From NCBI GenBank assembly GCA_017591395.1, contig WEDG01003369.1, forward strand, positions 186,001 to 250,000: a stretch of DNA of 64,000 nt. Reading direction: 5' to 3'. The notes under the pieces were generated by a model. The model made no database searches, was not told where the DNA came from, and saw only the letters and a list, made by a program, of their open reading frames with translations. The translations under genes and the position numbers were made by a program. This stretch comes from Schistocephalus solidus (lineage: Eukaryota; Platyhelminthes; Cestoda; Diphyllobothriidea; Diphyllobothriidae). Every line of letters begins with the position of its first letter. The stretch's first letter is position 1. Below are positions 23,730 to 36,800 of this stretch, piece after piece.

Positions 23730-24900
23730 CTATAAAACTTGGTTCAGAGCTTCCTAGTAATATGCTTCCTTTGTGAAGCTATTCTATTCTGCACATTCAT
23801 ACACACAAATTATCTATAAATGCATGGATTTATTTCACCCTGGGAAGCATTATACCGTGGTACTTGTGTGTAGACTTGGACAGAAGATTATCTCCAAATA
23901 TGACACGTCCATTCGACCGTCATAGTTCGACGATGTCCACCGTATGCTCCACAGAAGGATGGTGCAAGGACGGTGACTTGTGTGCAAATTTGTTTGAAGT
24001 GACAGTATACTTGAAGTACATCTATCGCATTCACTCTCTTCCCTTACCCGCCTGTGCCCTGTGTCAATACATAGTCAAAAAGAACGAAGGCGGTGTTGGG
24101 CGCAGACGAGTCATGTCCCACCATAGCCATCAAATGACAACAGTGGATGGTGCGACATGAGCCTGCACCTACACGTTCCCAACATGGGTACGCGCACCCC
24201 CGTGTTCGGCATTTATTATGGGACCTCATCCCAGTTAATAATAATGCCTGCCGCACCCTGAGTTGGCCCCTTGTTGGTCCAGCGCATCTACCACGTGGCC
24301 CGTTAAAATGCCACACACACACAAACTCGCTCGTACTATTTCATTACTTCTTAGCGATCCTTCGTCGAATTGCACTTGAAAACAAGCCCGGTGATAGTCT
24401 ATGAAAGACGGAAATTCGAATTACGGCATAAGGTAGTAAATCTTCAAAAAGATCTCTTTTGATATGGGAGTGTAGTCACGCTGTGTGCTCAATTTTTACA
24501 CTTAACCGATCAGTTAACACTTAGTGGTCGTTATTTGAACCTAATTGCTACAGCGCATTCAAACACCTATCCAAGTGCAGAAGAGGACACGACGCTATTT
24601 GTGGCAGGCAAAGTCAAATTTTCGTCGTGAATGGTGCAAATGTAAATGTGTGTTGCGCACGCAATGCGGTCACGTTTTTCCCTCTTGTCGTGGCATTAAA
24701 CAGACCCGATCTGTGTTTGGATTTGTTACATTCGTTAGAGTAAGTTTATGCAAAGCAGAATAACTTCGGAAAAGCTTGTAGAAACTGTTAAAAGTGTTCC
24801 CTACCGCTTCGGGCAGCCCAATCTGTTATTCATTATTTTAATAAAAAATATATCGTATTTGTATTGCTATATGACAGCGTATCTCCAGTTTCTGCCCATT
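23730..24900. other. no recognisable gene
   Basis: Overlapping frames on both strands at 23864-24404 reflect GC-rich sequence and match no family I know. A short (AC)n lies near 24308-24320. Confidence 0.4.
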
Positions 24901-24904
24901 GTGT

Positions 24905-25540
24905 GCTTGTGAAGATTGGCTGACTGACTGGACTAGGGGTCGGACGGCGGTGGCTCCTCCATATCCCCTTATTAAGTGAATCCTGGTGTGAGTGTTAAGG
25001 GAGCCAAGTCCTGCTGTGGCGCGCGAAGATGAGTTCGTCGGCCCGTTAGCCAATGCGTCCACTCCTAAATCAGACAACCAAATGGCTCGGACGGTGGTCT
25101 GATTGTGGGGGTGGAGGAGAGAGTGAGGTCGACGGCTCAGCGCATTCTTCCCCACTATAAACAATCTGACGCGCTTGAATTTACCACGGAGCGCTAAAGG
25201 CCATGGCTTGGAAGGCTGCCAACTGACGGGATAACTCGAATCGCGTGGTCAGTACAGTGCGTGCGTTTGTGCACAATGGGCAACTGGTGGAATGAGAGTC
25301 AGCCTGCAATGGCTCCTACTTAATGTAGCCTATATGGCACTCCCATTCATTTTGGATCTGATATGCCCCTCTCTTTTGTCGTTTGGTTCTTGTTTGGTGT
25401 CAGAACACAGTGCGTGGGCTTGTGCCCTCTCCCGTCTCCCGGTCTTCTTGCCTCCGTCCTGAGACCGGGTTCAGGTGGTAGAGTAGATCAGAGAGTTGTG
25501 GCGCGAGTCTATTTTCACTAAAATCTAACGCGAATCCCCG
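24905..25540 (+). mobile_element. dimeric SINE-like repeat (C half + B half)
   Basis: Second copy of the composite seen at 4035-4720. The C half (to about 25190) shares 'cacgcaccacgtcc'-type GC-rich text only weakly, but it contains the exact blocks 'gctcggacggtggtctgatt' and 'gtgaggtcgacggctcagcg', plus 'actataaacaatctgacgcg'. The B half follows with 'tggcttggaaggctgccaac' and 'gagagtcagcctgcaatggc'. Relative to the first copy the C half has an insertion near 25050-25080. The minus-strand frame over it corresponds to the one at 4068-4283 but is not conserved as protein. Confidence 0.65.
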
Positions 25541-25544
25541 TCCC

Positions 25545-25830
25545 TGCACCGCATACGGCGAACATCACCAAACACGACGGTTGAATTTACGTGGTCGACT
25601 GATGGATTAAGAGTGAAGCTGCAATAACCCCTTCTTAATGTGGATTTTATCGAACTCCCACGCAGTTGCTGTTGTGCTCTTGTTTTGTCGTGCATCATTG
25701 TAAGTGGGTCTATGCCCTCTTCTGCCTTCGGTCTTATTGGCTATGTCTTGACACCAGGCCCAGGTGGGGGGGTTTGACAGATAGCTAGTCCGCTCACCAT
25801 ACCTTCACTTCCATGCTATGGAGCCTACGC
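25545..25830 (+). repeat. SINE-B copy
   Basis: Begins near 'catacggcgaacatcacc' and continues through 'gactgatggattaagagtga', 'ccttcttaatgtggatttta' and 'ctatgtcttgacaccaggcc'. It lies directly after the previous dimer, so three related units are in a row. Confidence 0.5.
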
Positions 25831-25839
25831 TAGGCCTAG

Positions 25840-27030
25840 TCGAAACCGACCGTTTAAATGACAGTTCAGACTTGTGAACTGTTTATATGCCTCATGATGA
25901 GAGTTCTGCGTCTTAGCGCGAAGTCACTACGAAGTTTTTTGTGGGATAATTCCTCATCTTTTGCTAGAAATGTACTGGCCGCAAGTAAAATCTGAGACCT
26001 CGGCCACATGGTTTTCATTTGACAGAGGTTACAATGTTACTAGGTCACACAAGCACTCAATACAGTGTCCCTTGGCGGCACCTTGAAATTTATTCAAGTG
26101 GAATAAGAAAGGGTTTGGACACCAGAAACCGAGGAAGCTAAACGCGTCTTTCAGATTTTCATTGAACAAACACCACACATACGTGGCTGTTCTCATCCAG
26201 GAGTTGCTAAAAGGTTACAATAAAGATAGGCTTCTAGGCAAATGAATATGGAAAACACCTGAAGATAGGCGTGGCTCCATGAGCAAGCTTCAAATATTTA
26301 ATTTTTTGTTCGCTAGTCAAGGAAAAAAATCCTTGTTATTGTTGCATTTTTTGCCACCGCGTCTGAAATTGAGACATAAGGGCGGTTAAAACAATAACTA
26401 CGAGAACCGGCACCTGCCTTCCTCAAAATTTTCTCCTTGATGTTAATTTCTGGTGGGATGCAAACTATTCCATGAGTTCCTGCCCAGATGTATATTTTAG
26501 CTGAAAAACATGTTAGTAATCTCGGGTCAAATAACCGCAGTGCGATTGAATGTGGCCTCTTCTCTTTGGCTTCATACAAACGAAGTCATCCGAAATAACT
26601 ACTACCCTCTCCCCTTTGTAGTTCCGATAGCCCGAGAAAACTAACATTACTGATGCGATCACACCTTCTGATGACAAAAACAATCCTTCCGAGACATCAG
26701 TTCTAACAAGTGTACTCATTAAGCACACTCACAATATTTCCTATAATTGTCTTTTAACTTACTAAATTATCAAAACCCCAAATACTTTCCTCACTCAGCA
26801 CTGCCAAAAACTTTTGAAGTCATATGTGCACCAAAGTGAATCATATAATCCATGTGCTGTGACCTCAACTGTTAGTTGTACTGAAGATGGCCTATGCATT
26901 TAAAACGGTGCAGGAAAAACGTATAATTCAGCTATCAGTAGTCAAAACAGGGGAACTTCCAAATCACACAGAAAGAACCAGCTGACTTTCGTCTCAAATT
27001 TCCTGTTCATTCTGATCAATTATGTGTGAC
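25840..27030. other. no confident gene
   Basis: Minus-strand frames at 26728-26513 and 26579-26313 look mildly protein-like, and a textbook branch point plus acceptor ('tactaacatgtttttcag' on the minus strand, ending near 26503) lies between them. I could not make a phase-consistent chain, so no exon is called. Confidence 0.3.
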
Positions 27031-27034
27031 GTAA

Positions 27035-27693
27035 CTAGACGTCCTTAAAAAAATAGGTTTTCTTCATTAAATACAACATGGATAACTCCTGTAAATTGGA
27101 CGTTTTGTTTGTATGCTTAGTGCAGGTGAAGAAAGTTGGTCTGAAATACTCCTTATGAAATAGTAATGTACGCCATTTGCCATCAGTCATGTCAGTCTCC
27201 CATATCTCACCCATCCATAGTAAACTGTGAGACACTCAATGCAACAAAAGCTTTACGTGCGGATTTGCTCATTTCCTAAGTAAATAAAACGCCATAAGTA
27301 AAAAGAAAACAAGAATTGTCAAAAACCCGCTAATCTGTGGGGTGTTGTATGCGAAGTTTGCGTGCCTGTAGCTTACTCCAGGAGCAACTTTAGCTCTTTC
27401 ATAAAATTCCCTACCAGGCACGCCAACGTTGAGTTGCGCTTTATCGATGCATGCAAAAGCACCAGTGTACCTAATTTCTCAAGCATGTACATGTAGTTGT
27501 TATGTCCGTTTGCCGGTTTGTTCACTAACATCGGCCCAAACAACCAATTTCCTGAGACGTTCCTGCGCATCCGCTTGGCCGTGTCAAAACCATTTTCCGG
27601 TGTTAACAGGCGAAGGACGCATAGCATGCAGGGGAGTGAGACATCTTCATCCGGACTGCCAACACTATCCACCATAGCATGTTGTCTGGTGGC
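27035..27693 (-). CDS. two putative exons of an unrecognised gene
   Basis: Minus-strand exon 27693-27377 starts after an acceptor (atatttcag) and reads ATRQHAMVDSVGSPDEDVSL at its beginning. It stays open for 317 nt and ends at a GTAAGC donor in phase 2 (GA). A second acceptor (gtctcacag, exon from 27224) starts with the single T that completes GAT and continues open as LLWMGEIWETDMTDGKWR to a TAG at 27035. Intron 27225-27376 is 152 nt. The joined tail has about 168 codons, moderately rich in Leu. I recognise no family, catalytic motif or membrane segment. Upstream exons would lie above 27693 and were not found. The matching phases and good splice signals are the whole case, and a chance open frame remains possible. 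Plus-strand frames here are shadows. Confidence 0.4.
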
Positions 27694-27699
27694 CTGAAA

Positions 27700-30380
27700 T
27701 ATCTTGGAATTACCTTCCAGAGCCTTTCGTACGGGCTACAGAAATTGCGTTATTGCACAATCCTGGTGGCTCATATGACTTACGTCAAACCCGCTCAGAG
27801 TAATGTGGCAGATGCATACCTAATCAGTACACGCCACGGCGCCGTCGGAAAGCATTGGAAACTTAGGCTAACTGGTCGCTTGCTATGTTTACCGGAAGCT
27901 TGTAATGCATCATCCATTAGGAAAGATTACTTATAGGGGGTTTTGGCGTCGATTATCGCGGAACATAGACGCCAGGACATCGGCTTCGTTTTGAACACCT
28001 GCTCAACAATATGCTTTAGTGCACTCGGTTGAAAGCTGAGCCCGTTTTCTTTCTATATTATTCTCGAATTAAGATTATCTTTCGGTTTTAATTTTTTTTA
28101 TTATTAGACTTTTAAGATCTTACAATCTGCATTAAAATCCTTTCTTATTTGTTCGTTTTTTTACCACCACTGAAGAAACGTTCACATCCACTGCAAAATA
28201 TTATGAACACTATATGATATCAGTAAATGCGAAGGTTCAAGCCACAGGAGATTGACTGAGCAAAATAGAAGTCTACTTGAGCACCGGAACAATTCGTTTG
28301 TTAATGTGAGCTTTCATCCTCCTGCAGACGTCCACCATCAGAAATAGCAGCAGCAAAAAAACGGGCGACACTCATAGGATGTTCAAACCAAGTAATGATC
28401 ACTGACGCAAGTCTGAAAGTGACTGCATGGGGCTTCGTACATCACATTCTTTATAACCACCCAACGGAAGTGCCTCTAGGAATTAAGCTAGCTGATTTTG
28501 CTGGTCCAAGTTTTTGATGGGACTCTAAGAGCGTGTGGAGTTACGGAGAGTGTATGTATTTTCTTCAATTCCAATGGAGCTTTCAGACCATGCTGTTCTA
28601 CGCGGCAAACCCGACATTCATCTATATATTCGTGTGGTCAATAGGGTTTTTATTGCTTTTGAAACAAGTAATATTCTTTTAGGAGTCACAATCCCATCCC
28701 AGCATATGTAGCTAATTACTTCTGCATCTCTAACGTCGTCACTCCTAAGTCTTTTTCTCTTATTTCTCGCGACCGGACGGAAAATTACCAAAGATAAAAG
28801 ATTCGTGAAAAAATATCAAAATCTTTTCGAGTACAGGAAAAATTTATTATCCTGAGCTTTCAAACTCCTGCTGGAGTCCATCATTAAGTTTTTGTCCCCT
28901 TTATAAGTGTTGCTTTTTTGCTGCTGCTATCTCTGAAGACGCCTGACTCCTGTAGGTATTTTCAAGCTCACAATGATAGGAAAAATTTTCCGGTGCTAGA
29001 ACAGACTTCTGTGCTCACTCTGCAAGATATCTTCTTACTGGCAAAGGAATATCTGATTTTTCTTTCGCGGAAAGCATTTAATTATGAGATTGAAAACCGT
29101 AGACGAAAATGCAAATGTAAATTTGCCTCAAAATTCTTGGGGGATTGGAAAACTTTTGCAACCTAAATATATCCTTCTTTTGCGTAAAATACCTGAAGAT
29201 TACGTGCCTTACTATCAATTAATTATATCAAAAAAATATTTTTGTTTTTTTTTTATAAAATACGATTGAAGGTGTAAGGTCATCGCACCCTGATAAAAAA
29301 ATGACTTCCGCTCATCCTTTTTTTCAATGCGTGTCTTTGGCAGGTGACTTGAAAGGGCTACATTCGAAAGCCGGAACCCGGAAGAGTTCAAATATTTTGG
29401 GATTATGCAACAGGATAGGCGATGTTACCACCTCACTTGAGTAATATTTCCTAATAGAAGGCAAATTTTAGAATTTTGATTAATATTAAATCAGATCGGG
29501 CATTGACTTTACATGCACGTATAAGCCGAACAGGCAGTAAACGACCGCCCATGCGTGACGGTCAGCGCACTTGGTGGCTGGTGTGAGGACCGCACTGTCG
29601 CATATTTAATAGGTTTGTTGAATGCTGATTGGCTGACAGCTACGATGGCTTGTCTGACAGCCAATGCTGATAGCGTCTACTCTGGCATTTTATCGCTGAC
29701 TAACAGTCCACCGAACAGCATCATGGCTCGTCAGTACATATTCGCGTGTAGAAGCCGCGAGGTCTGAAGTAGGCAGCTATTAATGCTAACGCATTGGCAA
29801 TCTACCTAATTGATTTGATTTGGAAAGGACGTTAACAAGCCTGCGAGAACAACCAAGTCAACGAGCTTGTGAGGTGGTTCTGTAGACAAGCTTAGTCATA
29901 TTACGAGGAATATCACCTTTTGAGCAGATTGGAGTGATTTAATTGCTTGAGCAAGATTTGTATATGGTTTGCCGGAAATGAACTAATTTCTCTGGGTTGC
30001 TGCAAAAGGATTTTGAGGACGATCCAACAAGCCTCAGGGTGATGTCGTGATCATAATTCACTTTCTGGAAAGAAGGACTGCGGTATGCTAGATTATGGTG
30101 GACTCGGATTGAAATTCAAATGCATAACAGCAGGCAACACTGGGCTGCAGCAGGCGATAAAAGTTTTAAAAACCTAAACCGTTTACGGTAGGTCAACTCA
30201 CAAACGCGTAAAAATTCCAAGTTACTAATTTTAAAGATCAATATTCCTCTGTGTAACCAACGTGTTGGACAGCAGGGTGCCGGCAAAACTTTCAAAATAT
30301 ACTCAGTGTTTCAGATTTAAGGGGTTTTTTGGTTTGTGAACTTGGAATATCCCGTTGTAGAAAGCAGTAAAAAGAGGGTT
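27700..30380. other. no recognisable gene
   Basis: I see no domain or repeat I can name. Very AT-rich near 28060-28160 and 29220-29300. This lies downstream (3') of the WD40 gene. Confidence 0.4.
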
Positions 30381-30381
30381 T

Positions 30382-30387
30382 TTTATT
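30382..30387 (-). promoter_or_regulatory. candidate polyadenylation signal
   Basis: AATAAA on the minus strand, about 480 nt past the stop of the WD40-repeat gene and in its orientation. It is the first clear hexamer I found there. An unusual nearer signal could be used instead. Confidence 0.3.
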
Positions 30388-30869
30388 TGTTAGCGGTGGT
30401 GGGGGTAGGAAGGTCAGGCTAAATTACGGCCGCAATCCGTATGTACTATGTGGCATAAACATTCAAAAGCGCACGCGCTCGTTGAAAGGTAATAGAACTA
30501 GAAGCGCACAATTTACTATTTTGTAGGGCAGGCCTAGGTCAATCTGCATCTTTTCTTTAAAGGGTACATAAGCTAATGGAAAAACAGGAAATAAACACAA
30601 ATCAGACTGTGGTTATATTGAGCCAAACTGTGTGTAGGTCCTAAAAGTGAGGAAGAGGGAGAATGAGGGGGAGAGTGTAGGGGAGAGTAGTATATTTAAG
30701 CCGGGAAATTAACATATACTGATGTAAATATTAGACACATATGGGGAAGCCCTGTCATCCAGAAAAAAGAACAAGATGAAGGCTGAAGGTGTATGTTGTA
30801 CAGTCACCAAGAACCCAGTGGTAGACCTAACCGTTTCTTTGGTGGCGTTTTTTTCAAGGTGTCTGGCTT

Positions 30870-33800
30870 TCACGCAAGGCCGCTGATTGTGATGGAACCG
30901 CTGGCACAACCAGTGGCGATATAACGGCCCTCAAGCACGGTGTCCAGAGTTTGAACGACGGAATCCATCGGAATGCGAAGAATAGGCTGTGTGGAACAGA
31001 AAATAATCGATAGGTAGAATTTTTGCATTAATATTTTGCAAAATCAAGCATTTTGGAGCTGATTTAGCTGACTTTTTCCTCTGAGTAATCGGGCTGACAG
31101 CCTTTCCGCATATATTATACTAGGACAGGTACTATCACCGCAATCAAAGTCTCAAGAGTTCATAAATATTACCAACCACTTTTATATATAAATATAATGG
31201 GAATCTGGAACCTTAAAAGTTGGGCTTCAGTGCCTTCCTCAGTAAGGATCAAAATATCTGACCTTGAACTAAGCACATCATGGTAATGTCACACGATCAA
31301 GGAAGACCAGACGTCCAATGCCTCGCCTTTAGGTCTGACATTGTGATTGGAGGCACTTATGCCTTCCTAAGAGTTTTCATACCTTTTGAGCAAGTTGCAG
31401 TCCCTGGTTACCTGAGATTACAATCAATCAGCTAGGTGTGTTATTGCACCAAAATTATGAGCGAAGATGTTGTGCGCCGATTGCATGACAGAGGTGAATG
31501 TGACTGCCGACCAATAGCAGCTCCATCGCTGAAATTGGTGAACATAAATAAAAAACAAATGTTAACCTACCTTAAGGAATGAAACTGTTAAAGTCAAAAT
31601 AGGCCGCCAATAAAGATATTGAATTATTTCTAGCTGGTGACAGTGCTCTCCATAATTACTTATTACGTATGCACACAAGTGCACGTCTTGTCACGCAAAC
31701 TACCCTTATCCTGCACGAATATCCCTCCCCCCCCTAACAAGACAACGCACCAGTTTTGTGTCTCGATGGACTATTCGGACTTCCTTGAAGCCAGAGCCAC
31801 CGCAGACCACAGCTCGACTTGGTAGTAGTTTCGCTGCATATAGATACTCGCCCTGATCATCATTCGGTTTCTTGTCCCAAGTCGGAACCCCGGCCACTGG
31901 GATGGATTCTGCGGGTGTCATGTAGGACTGCTTGACTAATGTAAGGGTCGGATCCTCCATTGGATCTCCCGGCGCAGATGGTGGGCTGGTTTTTGAAGCC
32001 AACTGGCGCATATCCCAAATCTAAAAGTAATGAAGATTAAATAAGACCAAAATTCACACTATTTAATACACAGTTCAGAAAAACCACACAACTCCAGGAG
32101 GATACTCCAGGCCCTGGGTTAATTAATAACTCCACTCTTATGAAAGAACCCGATGCGTGTTTTCCACCTTTCGCTGATACCACACTTATGATAAGGTTTG
32201 CATATTTAAAAGTCGACCACATTACCATACTAGTCACAATGAGTACAACATCGGAGTAATGAGGTCATCCTGAGCGACCTGATCATTTAAAACTTGTTGA
32301 AATTGTCCACAAACCTGCAGACATTCGCGCTTCCTCCAGGAGGCAGTCAGGATGTAGACACCATCCATGTCAAGTCCATCTGGACTGCACAAATGAGGTC
32401 CGTATATTTTATGCACTGGTTTTCCCCGGATCCTCGTGTCCCAAATCTAAAATGCATATGCTACTTATAAAGTACTAGTAGTGTTTTTATTTTAGTTTGC
32501 CGTGTTTCACTTCGCACCTTCACAAGGTTATCCCAGCTTGCCGAGGCCAGCAAATAGGGTGTTTGTGGGATGATACCGGAGTGCCATTATCCTCATTGAA
32601 TGTCCCTTTGTATAATTTTCTCCTGGAGCAGTTGGCTTATAACCAAGAATGACTGGAATCACAATTCCGTTGCCTGGGGTCGCAGAGTAGCCGGCGGGTT
32701 CAGGGTATTCACATGCCGGTGGAGGTAAATAGGGGGTGCTGTAACAAGCGTTGACAATATAGGGCTTGCAGGATCTGTTCACAATTTGATCAGGTCTCCC
32801 GCCTGGGAACAGAGGCCTTGGAAGTCGGGGCTGTGGCTCGTTGTTCAGAGGAAAGTTTTCGGGCTTCCTCTCACAAGAAACTTTGGAGGAGAGAAATCAA
32901 GAATAAAAGTTCAGTGGTCGCAAATGTAAACTATAGTGTGATGATGCGGTTATAAAATACAAATAAACTTATTCATAAGAAGTTCTCCACAAGTTTAGTC
33001 AAACTTATATCACTGGAATAGTGCCCAAATTTATTTCTATATATCCCGTGCAGTAAAATTTTATAAAAGAAAAATAAGCCACTGTTTGGTGATTGTGATC
33101 GTTGAAGTGCCTGCGGTTGCTGTGTTCCTTGTGTATGATGTTCGATAGTTTCTATTAATTGCCCTTTTAGCTCCTTTGATCATTGGTGCAATGATTACTA
33201 TTACGAGTTGAAAACCGGTTAGAAATCTTTCTGACTTACTGGGTCCCGGTTCCATTACATGACCACGGGTGTCTATTGTGTTCTTAGGCTTTTCAAAACC
33301 TGTTACAGATCCAGGATAAAGACCGTATATCCTAATCTGATGATCCACGCCAGCAGTCGCGAGTTCCAGACCGTCGGGCGAAATATCCAGGCAGTAGGTT
33401 TGTTGATTTTCTGAAGAAAAGGCAAAATCTGGAGTGACTCGTATGGTTTTTATTTTGGTTGTTGCCCTAGAAGCTACACAGTTCAGTTCTTCAGACAACA
33501 AGGACGAAGCTGACCTCAAATGAAGCCGAAAAACACAAATTTCTCACAAACTGCGTATGCTGCCTATGTGTGGAAGCTTTGTTGGCAAACCGTACCCCTT
33601 GCCAACATGACAAAACAAATATTTCGATTTTTAACGGATATGTTATTGGTATCATCAAACCATGGTCCTTTCTCTAGGTTGCTGACCATCAGCCAATGCT
33701 GTGCTAAACAGTGTACCAACCCAAACAGGCTTGGTGGGGAAGGGAATGCGTAAAAGTTCAAGCAACTTTCCACTTGGCACATTTCACTACCTATTGCATT

Positions 33801-36800
33801 GTATTTATTTTTGATACGTTTGCCCTAGTTGATGGCCATCATAAAAGAAAAAGCGAAACGATGGATTTCACTCGGACAATCTGGTGATAAGAACAGCTGT
33901 TTGCGTGCGAGCTTTTGGTTGAAGCATTAATATTTTCTTGTTCTGTTAGGCCATATTCTGCGCGACCATACTAGTAGAGATTATTTACTAAATGAAGGGT
34001 AGCAGATAAGGATCCTGGCTAGTTCTGACGTATAACATGGCATAAAAGTTATGGGAAGTTCCACTCTCAAATTTATATTGGTTTGTCTGCGATACTTTCC
34101 ATTATTTTTGCAATAAACGATGGATAATTTATATCTAAATGCTATAAAGCATCATAAACTGTCTTACCAGCACCTTGATTGAGCTTGCGCCCCTGAACTG
34201 ACGGTTCAGTACAACTAAAATCCAAGATAATTTAAGTTCCTAGAGTTGCAAACCATTTGAAATTGTCCTGTACGATAACCTTGAGTACTGGGCTCCTTAG
34301 GCATAGAAAAAACTGGTCGGGTTAATAGTGCTTATATAAGTTACCTTATTTTATACTTGGCCAGGGAGAAAGAGAGCCATGAGAAGGGGGTGAAGAGCAC
34401 TTTTTCCTTTTTTCCAAGATGTAAATCCGTCGAAATTTACGAAAAAAAATATTTTTTTCAGCTACCTACCCTCCTACCTTTTAAGATGGTCTCGAAGCCC
34501 TCTTCAGACGGCGTAAAGGTGAATATGTCGCCGTGTGGTGTGCACCCCAGCACCCAATAGAGGTTGGGAGGCATGAATCGAAGGCATGTGATTGGCATTC
34601 CCAGGGTCCATTTTGAAGGTCTCACCATTAGCTGTTGCCGTCCATCAGTTACATCGATAACCTGTTTGCATCAGATAAAATAGGTCCAAGTGAATTGACA
34701 TGTTTATGGCACGTGGATTGGGAACAAAATCAAAGTAAATAGTATACACAGTATGCGCAACTGATATCCGATCGAGTTCTACTTCTTCACGTTTTGATTT
34801 TTATTTCGGATCTTGAAGTTCGTATCAATTAAAGTACACAAGGTAAGGATGCGAACAGGAACGCACCGCTCACTTAAAATAGGTGAAATTGCGATTAAGT
34901 TCAGGAAAGTTAAGGATTCCCTTCACTCAAGCCAAATATAAAACTAAACTGTAACCTTAATCTTAACCCGAGCCCAACCCTCAACCTAAAAATTAACCCT
35001 TAACATAATCCTGACCCTTACCCCAACTCTGACCTTAAACCCAAACTTACACCTGACGCTAACTTAATCTTAACCCTCACCTGAATCCTAGACCTCATTT
35101 CCTCGGAGTTTGACGCAAAGCCACATGCATTGTGGGTGGTTCCTTTTTGCGTACCCTGTTAGGTGGCCATCGAAAGCATCCTTGCCGTCAACAATGACAG
35201 CACATTAAACTAATTTCCTCTGACTTGCTTTTAGCTTCTATCTTTTTTGCTACTTATTTTGTTTTGAATGCTTTTTCGTCACTACTGATGTAAATCAACT
35301 AGCAAACTGCCAATTTTTAAAAAGACCTAAATTATGCTTTATGCCCAATGTTCTAACGGTTGCCGAGTTTGTTTTGAGTTGTAAAATCAAAATCTGCTTT
35401 TTAGCCCTTCTCATATTCGTAAAAGCTGGTGGTTCATTTTTGTGTTCCTTTAGATGGTACATTGGTCCTTTAATAGCGACACAGATAAGTTGGCATATTC
35501 ATCATCGCCTACCATTACTAACATGGAACATATGTTTACGCTCCTTTAACATGGCTATGATGTTTTATATCTCATAAAATCGACTGATAATAACACTGAG
35601 ATAACGCCCTGCGTCATGTTCAACAATGAGGTCTTTAAGGGAGTATGTGGAGATGGGGATTGTTTAAGTGCACTCAATCAGATTAACTGCATCCCTACGG
35701 TCAAAAATAATAACCTTTATTTTCAAGTGCGAGCCTAGTTGTAATTTCCTCATTCCTTATAAAACCCCAATGTTGCCATGGCCTCTACTAAACCACTAAA
35801 ACTACCTCGGTAACCATTACTACTGACCCTGGTGACGATTATTATTCCGTTATTCTTATTATATGAATCTTATTCTCTCCTGTACGCATTTAGTAGCAAG
35901 TTGCGTCTTCTTTATACTTGAAGAAGGGGTAGTTTTAAATTATTAGTTTCTTGCTATCAGAATCGGACCATTTGGATCCGTTCATTTACAGCTGTTGATT
36001 GTAGAGGATACATGGAAAATATGCATCTTGGAGTTTACAAGCAGCAACAAAAGATCAGATTCAATGTTACTCTTGAATTTAACAGTTTCTTAAAACCGAA
36101 AACTACTCTTTCTCTTAGAGAATAAAATTTAAAGAAACGTCATTTGTTGCCAAATGAGTAAGAGAAAGAATATTTAATGCATGCTTTCTAGAAAATATAT
36201 TTAAACTTGAAAGGCTATCTAAAATTAATTGGGAATAATCCCGCTATTTAAGTAGTACTTTTTTTACAACGTGTGGTTTTTGCAGGCTGCCGAAAAGGAG
36301 CTCCTCCAAATTCCAGCACCATAACGTGACTGAAATAGTCTAAGACCACATCGCACAGTAATTTTTATTGCGACCCTACTTACGCAATCATTTCCAATCG
36401 AGAACAGACAAAAGAACGCAGATGAACAATGCCCACGAAAACAGGGGAGATTGGAATGACCTTCTATGACTTATTCACCGTCAGCAGCCAGTCATACACA
36501 ACACCAGGTGGTACACCACCCGAGGTTCGAACCCGCGACCCGTTGATCAGAAGACCAACGCTCTAACCATTGAGCCATGGGATCGTTGACATGCCGGTTT
36601 AGCTCGGGAATATTAACATTCATAGATGAACTTTCAACGATTGCTAACAGAACTCATTCGCCCCGCTCTATCTTGAGGCTCACACTATAGCCCCGCCAGC
36701 AGCAAATAGAAGACGTTTGGATAGCACTTTGTGAACTAGGACATCTTCTGTACAGGATATATAAAGAACTTGCCCTAATGCTAGTGTTGGCCGCACCAGC

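Larger units (their letters stand above)
34662..36773 (-). other. GC-AG intron 2 of the WD40 gene
   Basis: The exon before it ends ATT AGG and is followed by GCAAGT, the consensus form of the rare GC donor. The acceptor is 'gatgcaaacag'. No GT donor nearby restores the phase. The intron is 2112 nt and holds a SINE-A copy (36420-36660) and a MITE-like element (34842-35186). Confidence 0.75.

Noticed and set aside
26313..26728. Further exons of the gene at 27035-27693
   Set aside because: A branch point and acceptor are present near 26503-26522, but the flanking frames do not join in phase with anything.
34920..35090. True interstitial telomere
   Set aside because: The TTAGGG-like units are irregular and lie inside an element with inverted ends.
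36535..36600. A tRNA-Arg(TCT)-like gene on the minus strand
   Set aside because: D, anticodon and T regions are visible, but the acceptor stem cannot pair and the sequence continues into the SINE-A body found elsewhere in the window.
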